64,000 bases of DNA, from contig NC_135168.1 in assembly GCF_041146795.1 (NCBI RefSeq), forward strand, positions 13,095,631 through 13,159,630, read 5' to 3'. This DNA is from Maylandia zebra (lineage: Eukaryota > Chordata > Actinopteri > Cichliformes > Cichlidae). Each line of letters opens with the position of its first letter. Positions within the stretch are counted from its first letter, which is position 1. Made by a program: the position numbers and the translations under genes. Under the pieces are notes generated by a model. That model ran no database searches. It was not told the origin of the DNA and saw only the letters and a program-made list of their open reading frames with translations. Positions 46,587 to 61,500 of this stretch are shown here, in pieces.

Positions 46587-49500
46587 GTGAGCTGTTAGCA
46601 ACATGAACTCTTTGATTAAACTGCTCGATGTTGTTGGATATAAACTACAAACACGTCGTTCCCTCAGTCCCATTTAAACTGTCTTTTAAAACAAGCCTTT
46701 GGTTTCTAAACAACTGAAAACCCACTTCAGCAAACAGGAAGTGATCAGAGCGTCCGTCCACTTCCTGTCAGGCCCTGCAAACATTTCATATTGAAGAAAA
46801 GTAGCTGACATCTCACATTTTTACTCCACCACATTCAACCATTTTGACATTTTACAGCATGAAACTCTTGTCACATGACTCCTGTTATGTTATAGAGTCA
46901 TGTGACCACCAGGGAGGGATTTGTATGGATGAAACACATTCAAATCAATCTGATTCATCAGTGGAAACATTTTTGGTGTAAATGCAGCAACACTGAAAAC
47001 GCTGAAGATAAAAACACAACAGATGAAATATGAACAAATCGAGGCTTTGAATACACGTGTGTGTGTTTGAGACACAGAGATAAATGGATTGTGTGTCTGT
47101 CCTATTGCTGCGTGAGGGTTTTATTGTAGATTTTGTGCGTGTACACTTTTGACCACGAAGGTGTTGAAAGGGCGTAAAACAGTTGGAGGCACCAGAGTGA
47201 ACACTAGTGCTGTCAGTAGATTAAAACATGACTAATTAATGACACAATCTTCTGTCATTAATCCTGATTAATCACAATTACTTGATCAATAGCTTCAAAT
47301 ATATATCAATATATATCAATATCAAAGTGCTTCGGTGAAAAGAAAATTCCTTCTGTCACGATGTGCAGAATCCTTCATGTTGGTCGGCTGGTCCGTCTTG
47401 TTATTTTTTTTAATGCTCAAACTTTCCATCGGGAGGTCAGTGTGTGTTTGTCATCTTCCATATTGAGCTGATTGGTTCAGCTGCCGTCACTAACAGATGT
47501 GCTGCACATCTGCACGTGTGCAAAGGTAACTCTACTCGGACAAACTGCCCGAAGTGCGTTGATAGAAACATTTCAGGGATTTTGAGTCGTTCTGCTCTCC
47601 AGATGTGTCGTGTTAAAGGTTTTTATCATGTTAATCATGATAACAGATGAACCCCTAACCCTACATGTTAATTTTGACAGCACTGCTAAATCCTTTTTAA
47701 TGTTCTTCTGTCAGATCATTGATTAGACTCTACTCCAAACACGAGACTCAGAAAACTCAAATGAAAACTCAAATCAAACCAATGAGAAAAGGACTTCTTG
47801 TGTTAGAATGAAAACATATGGAAGTGGTCAGGTTTCAAACACTCGATGAATCTGCTGCACAGTTACATTCAGGGACCTTTGGCCTCCTGAGAGCATTAGT
47901 TGATGGTTCATCACAGTTTTCTCAAAGTTTCCTCTGAGCTTCTGCAACATCATCACTTCCATCACTGATGAAAGAAAGTTCATAGAAAACAGAAAATATA
48001 TCTTCAGAATCTGAGAGTCTAAAACTTGACAGACTTGATTCAGATGAAGTTATTTGAGCAGAAACTCCTGGATCTTTATCCTGTGTTGATCTAATCCTTC
48101 ATGGTTCCTCCACAGAGTGGACCAGCAGAGCTCAGAGGTTCCCAGTGGTCAGTCTGCCCAGCAGCATCAAACACAGCTGGACTCCATATTTATGGTCTGT
48201 ACATGTACAACAACTACTTTATTATTAATATTAATAATAATGCATTTATTTATAGGTCCCTTTCAGAACACCAAGGACTCTGTGGACTAAATGACCAAAA
48301 GAAACAAACTTTGAAATCAGACGGTGCAAATGTGATCACAGGGAAACGTTTTAAACATCGAGGCTTTAAACAGAAACCAAAGTGAAACAGTTTGTAGTCG
48401 AGATCAGTGGGAATGAAGCTGAATAACTGTTTCTTCAATAACTTTGAGCTCTTAAAAAAAGAAAAACTAGCTGAAAGTGTGGCTGCTCTTATGAAAAGTA
48501 CAGAGAAATTATGGGTCGCTCAACACTTGTGCACAATATAGGAGTTTAAATAAATCTGAAGAATAACTCAAAATCCTACAATCATACTGAGAAAATCATC
48601 TACAGCTAACTATCCAAGTGGATTTGTTTAAGACAGCTCCATCTGCTGGTGGCCCTCTGCAGGTGCATGAAAGGGGCGTGTTTATAGTGAAAGTAGGGAA
48701 GGAGGGAGGACTCTCAGCAGCTTCCAGCTCATATTCAGACATTTGACTTCTCACTGAAAGCAGCAAGTTTGAGTGTCTGTACCTTAGTTAGAAGAGATAA
48801 CATGTCAGTAGTAATTAGAGTTGATTGAGCAATGCTGTCCTTGTAATGTAGTTTATGATTTTTATGGACAAGTCCAGTTTTTCTGTAGAGCCTCTCAAGT
48901 TGGTGACAGCAGCAGTGGAAGTTCACGTGTAAACCAGAGCAGCAAATCAGGTCCAAATGTGTTGTTCACAGTGAGTGGGATCATCATTGGCTGCTATGTT
49001 AACCTCCTGCAGCAGGATGTCTTTGGTCAGAGAATGGATAGATCACTAAGTCATTGTTGAGTTTAGGGAGACAGTAGACAGTTGGAGGAGGTTCAGCCAG
49101 TTGACACACAGTAGATAAAATAACTGAAGGCAGGAGCAGACACCTGTATGACTTTCCACCTCTCACATAGATTATTGTCCCTGGGCAGCGCCACAGGGCT
49201 GGTAGATGTAAACAAAGCTGGAGGAGAGGATTGATTCATCTGAGAAAAGTCACAGAGTTGTGTCTTGATGCTCAATCATCCAGGTACGTAAATCCCAAAA
49301 AGCTTGATTCTGTTCATCTGGATGTTTTCAGTGGGAGAAACGTTTCATCATCATCAGGTGACTTCTTCAGTCTCAGCTGACTGCAGGTTTCAATCTCATA
49401 AACAGGACATTTGAAACAGGACTGAAACCAGCCCACTGAAGGAACAATGGGCTGGGAGGTCAGTTCATTGATCATTGGTACGCATATTGTCAGGACCATT

Positions 49501-52500
49501 GATCAATGGTTGTTGATCAATGGTCATGAGTCCAGTTCACAGAGAGCTGGGGAATGGCTGCAATCACAGCATGTAAGATGGTGACAAATGTACCCTTAGG
49601 CCCCTCCTCCATTCAGAGATGGTCTTTCCTTTTCACATAAATGGCCTCCTTGACTCCGCCCTCAAACCAGCGTTCACATTTACTCAGGACCTTCTTGATG
49701 TGAAGTTCTTCTGCTTCGCTGGCTGCTGTGTCTGTGGGGATGGTGTTTGTTCTGTGTTGTAGTGTCCTGATGACGCCCAGTTTGTGCCCCAGTGGATGAT
49801 GAGAGTCAAACCTTAAATACTGATCTGTATGTGTAAACAGAGTGAACCTTTAAGACCAGTTGTCTGTACGATCAACTCAGTCACCTGAAACATCTCCAAG
49901 TTTCTGGCTTTGATCATCAACCTGTTGGTAGTTCAGCTCTGAACACCAGTGAAATGTTTCTCCCACTGAAATCGCTGCATTCATATGAACAGCATCAACG
50001 TTTTGGGATCATGGAGTTGTGGACAAAGTCTCAGTTAATCAGATAAAGTCAAACCTATAATTGGTAAAGAGTTCGCGGATGATATGCCCCTTGATCGTAA
50101 AGAAGTGGATGTTGTGTGGACTAAAGTTCAGAGTGGTGGCTCATTCATAAATATTCTGTTCCAGCTGCTGGAGGACAACATCATCACTTTTGTGAAGAAC
50201 GAGCTGAAGAAGATCCAGAAGGCTCTGAATCCAAATAAGCCCCAGTGCTTGGAGTTTCAGAGGGAGGATGATGAGCAGAGGAGAAACAGCAGAGAGGCAT
50301 TTGTGAAGATCACAGTGGACTTCCTGAGGAGAATGAAGCAGGAGGAGCTGGCTGACCGTCTGCAGAGACGTAAGAGGATTTATCTAAAGATTTAAGCTGC
50401 TGGATAAATGAGACACTTGTGACACCAGTGTGTTCAGTCATTTCTCAGTGGGTCAGAAATTGTCATCAGCATTTTGTAAAATATGATTGTTAAAGTTGTA
50501 TTTTTATTATTATTATTCAGAACTTCCAGCTGCAGTTTGTCATCGTAACCTTAAATCCACCCTGAAGAAGAAGTTCCAGTGTGTGTTTGAGGGCATCGCT
50601 AAAGCAGGAAACCCAACCCTCCTGAATCAGATCTACACAGAGCTCTACATCACAGAGGGAGGGACTGCAGAGGTCAATGATGAACATGAGGTCAGACAGA
50701 TTGAAACAGCATCCAGGAAACCAGACAGACCAGAAACAACCATCAGACAAGAAGACATCTTTAAAGCCTCACCTGGAAGAGATGAACCAATCAGAACAGT
50801 GCTGACAAAGGGAGTGGCTGGCATTGGGAAAACAGTCTTAACACAGAAATACAGCCTGGACTGGGCTGAAGACAAAGCCAACCAGGACATCCAGTTCATA
50901 TTTCCATTCACTTTCAGAGAGCTGAATGTGCTGAGGAAGAAAAAGTTCAGCTTGGTGGGACTTGTTCATCACTTCTTTACTGAAACCAAAGAAGCAGGAA
51001 TCTGCAGCTTTGAAGACTTCCAGGTTGTGTTCATCTTTGATGGTCTGGATGAGTGTCGACTTCCTCTGGACTTCCACAAAACTACAATCCTAACTGACCC
51101 TAGAAAGTCCACCTCAGTGGATGTGCTGCTGATAAACCTCATCAGGGGGAAACTGCTTCCCTCTGCTCGCCTCTGGATAACCACACGACCTGCAGCAGCC
51201 AATCAGATCCCTCCTGACTGTGTCGGCATGGTGACAGAGGTCAGAGGGTTCACTGACCCACAGAAGGAGGAGTACTTCAGGAAGAGATTCAGAGATAAGG
51301 AGCAGGCCAGCAGGATCATCTCCCACATCAAGACATCACGAAGCCTCCACATCATGTGCCACATCCCAGTCTTCTGCTGGATCACTGCTACAGTTCTGGA
51401 GGATGTGCTGGAAACCAGAGAGGGAGGACAGCTGCCCAACACCCTGACTGAGATGTACATCCACTTCCTGGTGGTTCAGGCCAAAGTGAAGAAGGTCAAG
51501 TATGATGGAGGAGCTGAGACAGATCCACACTGGAGTCCTGAGAGCAGGAAGATGATGGAGTCTCTGGGGAAACTGGCTTTTGATCAGCTGCAGAAAGGAA
51601 ACCTGATCTTCTATGAATCAGACCTGACAGAGTGTGGCATCGATATCAGAGCAGCCTCAGTGTACTCAGGAGTGTTCACACAGATCTTTAAAGAGGAGAG
51701 AGGACTGTACCAGGACAAGGTGTTCTGCTTCATCCATCTGAGTGTTCAGGAGTTTCTGGCTGCGCTTCATGTCCATCTGACCTTCATCAACTCTGGACTC
51801 AATCTGATGGAACAACAACAAACAAAGTCCATATGGTCTATATTGTTTTGGAAACAAAAACCTGAAAAAGAAGTAAAATCTGTAGAGAAACACTTCCACC
51901 ACAGTGCTGTGGATAAGGCCTTACAGAGTCCAAATGGACACCTGGACTTATTCCTCCGCTTCCTCCTGGGTCTTTCACTGCAAACCAATCAGACTCTCCT
52001 ACGAGGTCTGCTGACACAGACAGGAAGTAGCTCACAGACCAATCTGGAAACAGTCCAGTACATCAAGAAGAAGCTCAGTAAGAATCTGTCTGCAGAGAAA
52101 AGCATCAATCTGTTCCACTGTCTGAATGAACTGAATGATCGTTCTCTAGTGGATGAGATCCAACAGTCCCTGAGATCAGGACGTCTCTCCACAGATAAAC
52201 TGTCTCCTGCTCAGTGGTCAGCTCTGGTCTTCATCTTACTGTCATCAGAAGAAGATCTGGATGTGTTTGACCTGAAGAAATACTCTGCTTCAGAGGAGGC
52301 TCTTCTGAGGCTGCTGCCAGTGGTCAAAGCCTCCAACAAAGCTCTGTAAGTACATTTGTATTCATATGCTCATTGACAAAAAGCAGGTGTGATCAACTAA
52401 AACCACTAACAAAATAACCCCCAAAGCCACAGTTATGAGTGCTGGTGTCTGAAAAGTGTATACAACTGTTAAGTGATAATCAGTACTCACTTTGTTCAAT

Positions 52501-55500
52501 ACTGAATACCTGTCGGCATTTCTGAAATTTTTCTGGGTGTAACTGTCATCAAAGTTACACCCAGACCTGGCCTTGAGTTGTTATCTGAGTTTTAATCATG
52601 AACTCTTCTTAAACGATGACAAAATAAAGAAATTTGGCACGTTTTGTTGATACCAAAAGCCTATTGAACTATCCACTGTTCTTTTACTGCTCTGTTCTCT
52701 GTTCTCTCTCTGATTGTTTCCACATGTTGCTCGTTACTTTCTTGACAAAAAGAGAATGGAATATTGCTAAATGTTATGTAATCTCATTACACTTGATCAA
52801 AAGTAAGTTTTTTTAAATTGTTTTTCTGTTATTTTTCAGACTGAGTCTCTGTAACCTGTCAGAGAGAAGTTGTGAAGCTCTGTCCTCAGGTCTCAGCTCT
52901 CAGTCCTCTAATCTGAGAGAGCTTGACCTAAGTAACAATAACCTGCAGGATTTAGGCGTGAAGTTTCTGTCTGAAGGACTGAAGAATCCACACTGCAAAC
53001 TGGAAACTCTCAGGTGAGATCAAGCATTTTGTAATCAACTGGCAGAATTAGCAAATTAATAATAAGGTAATCCTTTAATAAGAGGAGATATGGGGGTGTT
53101 CTGATGTGCAAAGTAGTCTTATGTTGAAAGATTCTAAAACAAGAAGTAGTTCCTGGGAACTGCTTTCTGTTTTATTGCTGTCTAAGTAGAAACTTGCTGA
53201 TGAAATTACTGATGAGTTTGCAGAGTTGAATCCACAGAACACAACACAAATATTCTTACACCCGACAATATGTACATAGTCATGGTGTTGGGTGCTGAAG
53301 ATCATAATTAGAAATTTAATTATAAATTTCTTTAAATGCACATTCAGGTCTGTGACACTCATTCAGACCGTGAGCACTGGCTCTGTGCTACATACAGACA
53401 TTTCTGCATCCCTGCCATTCAAAGGCACTTTGTTATATATAGTTTATATATGTAGTATTCAAAACTGAACTGTAAGCTTGGTGTTTTTAAAGGAAGCAAT
53501 TTTAATTCAGTGTTTTCATTAGTCTTAATTTTATACATTTACTACCACTAAGAAGAGAACGGACATGACCTTAAGGCCTGGACAAGTTTGAAACCTTTTG
53601 TCCTTCACAATGGAAAATGGGTATCACTTTATCCAGCTTCTAATTTATAAATTCTGCACTCAGCTTTGCCGTCTCCAATATCACTGAAATTCAGCCAGAT
53701 GCTGCTCATTTTATGCTTTCACTTTTTCCTGACACGCTTGAATTTAAACCTGTGTCTGTGTGTACCAGGCCTGTACCACTAAGCTTGCTTTCTTCTGAAC
53801 GTTTGCCCCCATCCCTTTCTTTAAATAGTGGCATGATCCCAGGCTGTCTCTTAATGTGATTGGCCACATGATGTGTCCATCAGAATAAAGTCCCAGCCCT
53901 GCTGCCATGGAATATCAGCAACCCTGAAAATTCTTTAATAACTGATATATGAAATTATCTCAGGGGCTGAATTTGGCCGACGGGCCATATGTTTGACACC
54001 CCTGGTTTAGACAGTTTAGCATTCTATGTTCTACTGAGTTAACTCCAAGCTGAGTAGCAAATCAGCTAACTGCAGCCACAAGCTCCGACTGGTTTTCTTT
54101 GTGGATGATGATGTATTCTCCCTTTACTAGGTTCACTCAGGTGTTCCACTCATGGTTGTTATTAACTTCCTGTTTTATTTTGGTAGTTTTCATCTCTGGT
54201 GTCAAAGGTTTAGTTTTACTTCCTCCCCTGACATTGTCTACATGAGTTTCAGCTGTACAAGGTTTTATTGCGTGTTTATTGATTTGACGCTTCTTTTTAT
54301 TTAACTATTATTGTTGACTTCTAAACAATTGTTAAAAAGTATTTTCATTGAAATATCAAATAATTTATTACTTTATCAGCTAATTCATTATACTTCTCTA
54401 AATAAGGGTGATAGTGTGTGTGGGTTGTCTTCAGATACTCTGCTTCCTCCCACAGTCCAATGTGAATGAGGCCCAGCTGTAAAGTCACAGCAGTCACACT
54501 GTATGTGTCTCATTGTCACTGGAGTTTAGGCTCCATGCATCCAGCTGGTGCTGCAGAAAAAGTAGAAATGTTTCTGTTTGGTTCTAATCTGCTGCTGAGT
54601 CTCTTTTACAAAGATAGAACTGCAGCTAATCATGCTCATGTAGCCAGTTAGTAAAAACCCAAGTCACCGTCAGACTAGGGTTGCCAACTTCCTGGGACAC
54701 CTCGTGGCCAGGGCCGGGCGACCCAGTTGTCTCCACCCTTCCAAGTGTGGTGAATTTTTTAGCTCTTTTTTGTGTGTGTGAAATTATTTTTTTAACCATT
54801 TGACTTGAAGTTGATTTAATGATGCATATTCTTTGTGATATGAACACATGGGAAACAAATGATCATTTAGCCATTTATTTGTAGCGCAAAATGACAACAT
54901 TAACACAGTAAAACAGGTCTCTTTCTTAAACAGAAGCCTGTCATGCTTAACTTTAAAGAATATAAGTTAATCTTTCTTTAAAAGAACTCTGTCCTGCTTA
55001 ACTTAAAATTATATAAATTTATAGAAAACAATAGAAAGAAAAACATTCTTATAACAGTCCACATAAAGTGCATTTAGTGCAGCTGGCTTCAGTTGAGGTA
55101 TTATTTCAGCTTTTCTAATGCTAATCAGCTGCTCGTGTTTGTAAACCTGCTTGTTCCCATGATTACGCATCTTAACTCATCATCATTATTAATCTATGTA
55201 TTACTTTTATGTATTAGTCATCTATTCGTTGTAATCATCTATCCTTGCAGTTGTTTATTACACAAAATAAATTATATTATCACACTTCTGGCCACATAGA
55301 GTTGATATTCACTGCACATGCTCACATTAACCTTAACCAGAGGGTTTAAAAACAACAACAATGTCTACATACCATATCTTCTGCTGCCATGGCCTGGTGA
55401 ACAACAAATTGGTTAAGGGTTCCCTGAGCTTTCATGCCACTCATGTGCCCACCACTAGAAGCATGCTGCCAGTCCACCATGGCCTATGAAAAAAGTGCGA

Positions 55501-58500
55501 CGGCACACAGTGCAGTGCGCTTTATAGGTGTTATCGCGCACTTTTTCCAGCGAGGTGTTTTCATTTTCCCATTCCTCCCTGCACTTATGCAGCCTTTTTT
55601 TTCTTTCTCGGTGGGGTACAAACATTGCTGGTCGAAGGTGTACTGTCGTCCGAGACTTGCACCGCAGTGTCAGCGTTTGTTTCCCTGTTGGCCATGCTTC
55701 TTTTTGTGGTCATCTGTTGTCTTCTGGTATTTTCTCAGCGAGCGACCTTTCCTCTACCAATGAGATAAGTGGTAATCTGAATTGTCATACTCGTGCGTAA
55801 GGTCATTGGTCACAAAGCAGGAGAGGGGCTGGGAATTATGTTTTCAAACAAAGCGTTAATTCCATTAACATTTATAGACTACTTTTGATTCTCTCTGTAT
55901 TACAGGACAAAGTGCGTCCCTTTGGAGCTCAATACGGGACGTGTACTTTTTATTTATTTATTTTTTATTTTTTTTTTTTTTTTTGCCTGTCCCGTTTGGC
56001 TCTTTTGCATCAGAATTGTTGTCTAAAGGCAAAGAAAGATGCCCAACGGATTTACTTTACCAAATTGACCATCCCAGCCTTGCCATAATGGTCCATTTGA
56101 TTCACCTTTTATTGTCTATTTTATTTTCACTTGCTGAATACGGGACAGACTTGACTGGGGGAAAGAAGGGGAGAAAGAAAGAGGGAAAGAGAAACAGCTG
56201 AGAAGAGGGACGGGGGAGAAGGGCAAAAAACAAAAACCAACAGAATGGGCAGGGAAAAAAAAATGCATCTATCAATCACCTGGATCACCTGCTGAGAAAG
56301 AAAAAGGAAAACAAGCAGAAGAGAACAAGAGTAATAGAATAAACAACATCACAATGATATATGGGAATATGACAGTAAATACTAAATATTAAACATTATT
56401 GTGCAGCACATAAGATCAACAGCACACAGTGTGCTTTGAGGTAGGAGCCAAAAAGGGTGTAGTTTGTGGGTGTGATCACCCGTGTGTACACCTGTGAGCA
56501 TGGACGCGCTTGTTTTTTTAAAAGGTTCCTTCATGTAATGATCTGCTAGAGGGTGTGGGGGGGGGGGGCACAGCCCCGTCCTCCAGGGCATGAAGCAGGT
56601 GTGGAGGAGATCAAAACTCCAGACATCCAGAGGCCCCCAGAACACAAGAGACCAAGGAAGACCAACAGAGGGGCAGCCGCGCCACTGACGTGTACTTTTC
56701 TTTCTAAATACGGGACGATTCCGTTATTCAAGGGACGGTTGGCAACCCTACGTCAGACACAGCAGACATTTAGTGATGATCTCACTGTATGTGGTCTTTT
56801 AGCGCCTCCTAGTGGTGAATTTGTGGAGTGGTGTTAGTCTGGGTGAGGAGTGTAACTATTGAGTGACACAGACCGAGCCGCCATGCTGGTAGCACCTTAG
56901 CCACAGCTCGGGTGTGGAAAAGCTGAAAAAGAAGGTTTTCTAGTTTGTAACGAGGAAAAAACTGAGAGGACTGAGTTAAAGAGAGGCTGGAGAGTAACAC
57001 AGAGCAGCAATGAAAGCTGTTCACACAGTTTAGACAGTTTAGCATCAAATGTTCTAGTGAGTTAGGTTAGCTCCATGCTAACGAACAAATCAGCTAACTA
57101 GCAAGCCAGCTAACTAGCAGACCAGCTAACTAGCAAACCAGCTAAATGTAGCCACAAGCTGCGACTGCGGTTTTATAACGAGAGCATCAGACACTCAGAC
57201 TGGTTTTCTTTGTGGATGATGATGTATTTTTATTCTAATCCTTCATGGTGATGCTGCCATTCACCCACTGCTCCTGGCAATGTTGCCAACTCCTCAGTAA
57301 GGAAAATTGCTATTGGCTGTCCTAAAAGTTGCTGGAAGGAGGTCAGTGTGAATGGACTGTTGTCATTGGTCTGAATGTGTCACTATAAACATGTGCTCTT
57401 CATTATTGTGTGTGTAGAACAACAAATAAAACCAAATCACAAAAAGCTTCAAGTCAAAAACACATGAAACTTTGAGAGTTTTTCCCTAGGATGAGGAAGC
57501 AGACTCGGCCCCAAACAGCTGGATATATGGATGGTTACCACAGCAACCACAGCAGTGCGCTCTGAGTATATTTAGTTGTATAAAGGTGTTTGTGGTGTGT
57601 TGCAGCTGAAGCAGCCTCATGTATGTTGACACAGGGAGAAAATAGTGTGAGAACACTGTTCACAGCAGTCACAGCTCGCTGCCTTCAACAGTCTCTTCCT
57701 TCCTTGTTTGGATGTCACTGATATCACCGCTCTCACACTGACCATCTGTTGGAGCTAACATGCTAACAGCAGGATCACTACATGTAGTCCTTAGTGATGG
57801 AAACTGGAACCATGAAGTCAGTGATGCTGGAATAAGCATCTCCACAGTGACACTAATGGTAACTATCATGACTCTTTGATGATATTCTGTGAAACACTGA
57901 CAGAGAAAAGTGTTGGACAAATCTGAACAAGTCTACTTAATATACACGACTGTCCATAATTTTGATGGACACATGTTTTGGAGAAACGCCCTCCCTCCTG
58001 CTGCTCAGTTCACTCCGCTGTTCCACTCATTTTTGTTCATTATAACCTGTTTTATTTTGGTAAGTATGGTCTCTGGTGTCAGACGTTGTCTGGATGAGTT
58101 TCAGCTGTGTCACATGACCCTCCTGTGTTGACCTCAGCTGTATAGATGGCTCTGTCCTTCCCTCAGTCTTTATGTCAGTGTCAGTTTCTCCTCCTCATGT
58201 GCTGCCGGCCTCTTTTAGATTCTCTTTAGTTTGTTCCTCGTGTCCTTTCATTCCTCAGTTTAAGACACCAAACTCATCAAAGGTTCAGTCTGCCTCCTGA
58301 AACACTCCCATTCATGACATGAGACCAATACAAGATGTCCTTGGCAGCACAAACACTGTTTTAAAAGCAGCGATGGGCAAAGCCAGGCTTCGTCAAACTG
58401 AAACACTGGAAGCATTTGTGCCATCTTAAAGATGCTGTTCTGTGAAACGGGGACACAGACGAGCCCAGCACAGTTCACAACACAACTACAGACACACAAT

Positions 58501-61500
58501 ACATCAGTTTAGTCAAACATAACAGACTGCTGTGTTTACTGTAATAGGCACACAGGTTTACAGCTGTTTGTTGGCCTCATGTTTTGCTCCCAGCCGTGAA
58601 GCTTTGGATGCGTTATGTTGACTTTGAGGTTTTCTGGGAGTTTGTGTCATCAGTTCTACACACTGTCAATCAAAGTTACAAGCTGGCGTGGCGTTAGCTT
58701 TGATTTGGAATCACTTTGAAAAAGATACATTTCCATGAAAAGATTAAATGTGTTTTCTTTCTTTATACAAAGTTTGTCCCATTTTCACAGGCTCATTCTG
58801 ACCAATCAGAAGCCTCCATTTCACGCACATCTTTAAGTCGTCCTCAGCTGAACATCTTCTGAACCATTAAAAAACTTTCCTGAACTTTACCTTCTAACAC
58901 TGGCCTGATGTTTCACTGTCAGTCTGGAGTTTGGCTCATAGTGAACCTGCACAAGTCCTGTTGGATTTGACAGACTCAAAAAGGAAAATAGAGCCTGGAA
59001 TCAATGTGTTTTTCTAGCTTTCCTTTTTATAGGATCAGTATTTTCTGTATTTCTACACACAGTCTGTGAGTAACAGCTGACAGTGAGGATGATATCCCTG
59101 AATGCAGTACATCCTATTTTCTGTTGTAAGTAGAAAAAAGTAGAGCGCAGACAGAGCTGAAAACTGGGGCCCGTTCTTCGTACCTCGCTTACTACATCCA
59201 AGATCAAATGACACATCCAAGACCAAATCATCGCGCTAACCGTGAGCTCGCTATTCCGGTTCTCCGAACACACCTGTTGTTGACGATTAGTACAGCTGGA
59301 TGAAGTAATGTGAGATCACTGGGTGTCGTAAAAGGGGCTACGCATTGATAGTAGAAACATTGATCAGCAACCCGCTGATTGGTCGGCGAAAATGTCGAAG
59401 GGGCGTGCACGGTATTTTCCGGCAGCAGAGCAAGAACTCTTGAGTGAGGGATTTCAGGAGTTTCAGAGTTTAATCAGAATGTAAGGGAACACTGCAAAGG
59501 CTGCAAAAGCAAGGAGAGAGGGCTGGCAGAAAGTTGCTGACAAATTAAACTCGTAAGTAATTTAATAATAACAATAATAATGGAGTGGATTGATATAGCG
59601 CTTTTCAAGGCACCCAAAGTGCTTTACGATACCACTATTCATTCACTCTCACATTCACACACTGGTGGAGGCAGCTACGGTTGTAGCCACAGCTGCCCTG
59701 GGGCAGACTGACAGAAGCCAGGCTGCCATATCGCGCCATCGGCCCCTCTGGCCAACACCAGTAGGCGGTAGGGTAGATTTATCATTTCACACTATAATAT
59801 CCAATATTATATTACACTATATTATATTATAATATGTTATATTATATCCCCTTTCACATTAGAGCCACAACAGGACCCACTAGAACATGGGAACAAGTAA
59901 AAGTGGAATATAAGAATATTCTACAGAATGGTAATATTTATCATTTATATTGCTTTTCGTCTCTTGGAAAGCGACCCTGGAATAATCTGTTTGTTTGTTC
60001 ATAACAGCAACCAAGAAAAGGGCAGAGCAAAAAAAAAGACAGGTGGTGGTCCTGCATCCCCTCGTCAACAAGTTGGTTAAGTGAATAATACCCTCACGGG
60101 AAAATCGATATCTCTCTATGAGCACACTGTCGCGCTGAGCTAAAGGATCCTGTCTGTCCCGCAACATACGCTGAATTCTGAGGACTCTCCTTATCAATCT
60201 TGCACCTTCCGCAATGGGTGGCTCGCGTATACGGACAGGACATGGCTGCGACAGACTTCCCAAATCCACCTTCGCTTTTATAGCCGTGGTCTCTCATCTT
60301 GATTACACGAAGTAATTTGCAATTACTACTCTGAAATATGAATTACATCTGTAATAATCACATACATGTAATAGAATGTTAATAGTACATTTCCCTTTTT
60401 TAGGAAATGACCTGTATGTATCTGTGTGAAATCAATAAAAGGATCAAGTGCTGCATTATCTTTAGTTACATTGATGTTATTTATTTATGGTGAAACAGTG
60501 GTGGAATATCGCTGTTGCTTTCGTATGAATGACGCGGACATACCTGCGTGGCCGCGATCTAATCCTGTTTACATAAAGTAAACCTGCTCCCGAGCAGGTT
60601 TACGCTTACGGATCTGTTGCTATGACAGCAAGTCCCGGATGGGCTTCGGGGAACCGAACGATCCAGGATCACGCGAAATCGTCAACAATCAAATCCAGCT
60701 AACTCACTTAGCGCGGTACGAAGAACGGACCCCTGGTGCCTGTTTGATTTAGTCCTTGAAGCAGTTTTTACTGTTTTTACTGAGATCTTCTAATGATGTT
60801 ACAGACAGTGTGTGGCTCTCTCTCTGCTGATAGGACTGAATGTGTGTGGAATAAACTGAAGCAGTGATATAAAAGCATCATTCAGCCATTAAAAGGGTCA
60901 AAAAGACCAGTCAATGAAAAATGGGAATTCCCGAGACTGGCAATGCCTGGAAGCCGCAGGTATGCCACCTGTGGCAGCTGAGGTCACGTGATCTGAGTGT
61001 TTGAACCAGACGTTGGAGCAGCGTTTCCAAACATCTGCACTTCAGAAGCTCCAAAGTGTGGAAACGTCACTGTGGAGCATCTCATCCCTATCTAAGAGAT
61101 TTTCTTGCCTCTGCAAAGCGAAGCTTGCAAACAGCACCATAGTTTGTCAATCCCAACCAATCAGAGCGCTCCTTATGTCACGTCACATGACTCGTGTGTT
61201 TTCCTCTTTGCTTAGCACCCAAAGAACTAAAGAAAGGCTAAAAGGACATTCAGCCAATCAAATCCCTCCTAGGAACAGGAAGTCTAGAGAGGAAATGGAG
61301 CAGAGAAGGAGAATCACCAGTTTAAATGTCTCAGTTTTAAACTGGTGACCCTCTAAAGAGGCTTTTATTGACTCTTTCTGTTTTCTTTACAGCTTTTTTC
61401 ACCATTTAAACTGTTTAATATCAGATTTAGAAATAACTTTTGGACAGTTTTTCTACATTTGCACTAAAATGAGACATAAATAATGACTTTCTGACTTTAC

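Larger units (their letters stand above)
59167..60732. mobile_element. Decayed PIF/Harbinger transposon, 1566 bp
   Basis: The ends are GGGCCCGTTCTTCGTACC and GGTACGAAGAACGGACCC (one mismatch), flanked by a 3-bp CTG on both sides (59164-59166, 60733-60735), again a CWG target. It contains a Myb/SANT exon on the plus strand with a stop codon and a transposase N-terminal piece on the minus strand, the convergent Harbinger layout. It is a different family from the tandem pair and is dead. Confidence 0.85.

Noticed and set aside
50084-50395. 103-codon frame before the second NLR NACHT exon
   Set aside because: Only the part from 50165 to 50369 is an exon; the start is intronic and the end runs past the donor at 50370.
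55434-55763. 109-codon plus-strand frame in the 54676-56750 hAT
   Set aside because: Antisense to a BED-finger exon on the minus strand that carries the recognisable CTVC..H pattern.
59880-60269. Complete HARBI1-like gene in the third Harbinger
   Set aside because: Only the first 50 or so residues match; the continuation after LTNLL is unrelated, and the DDE core is missing.
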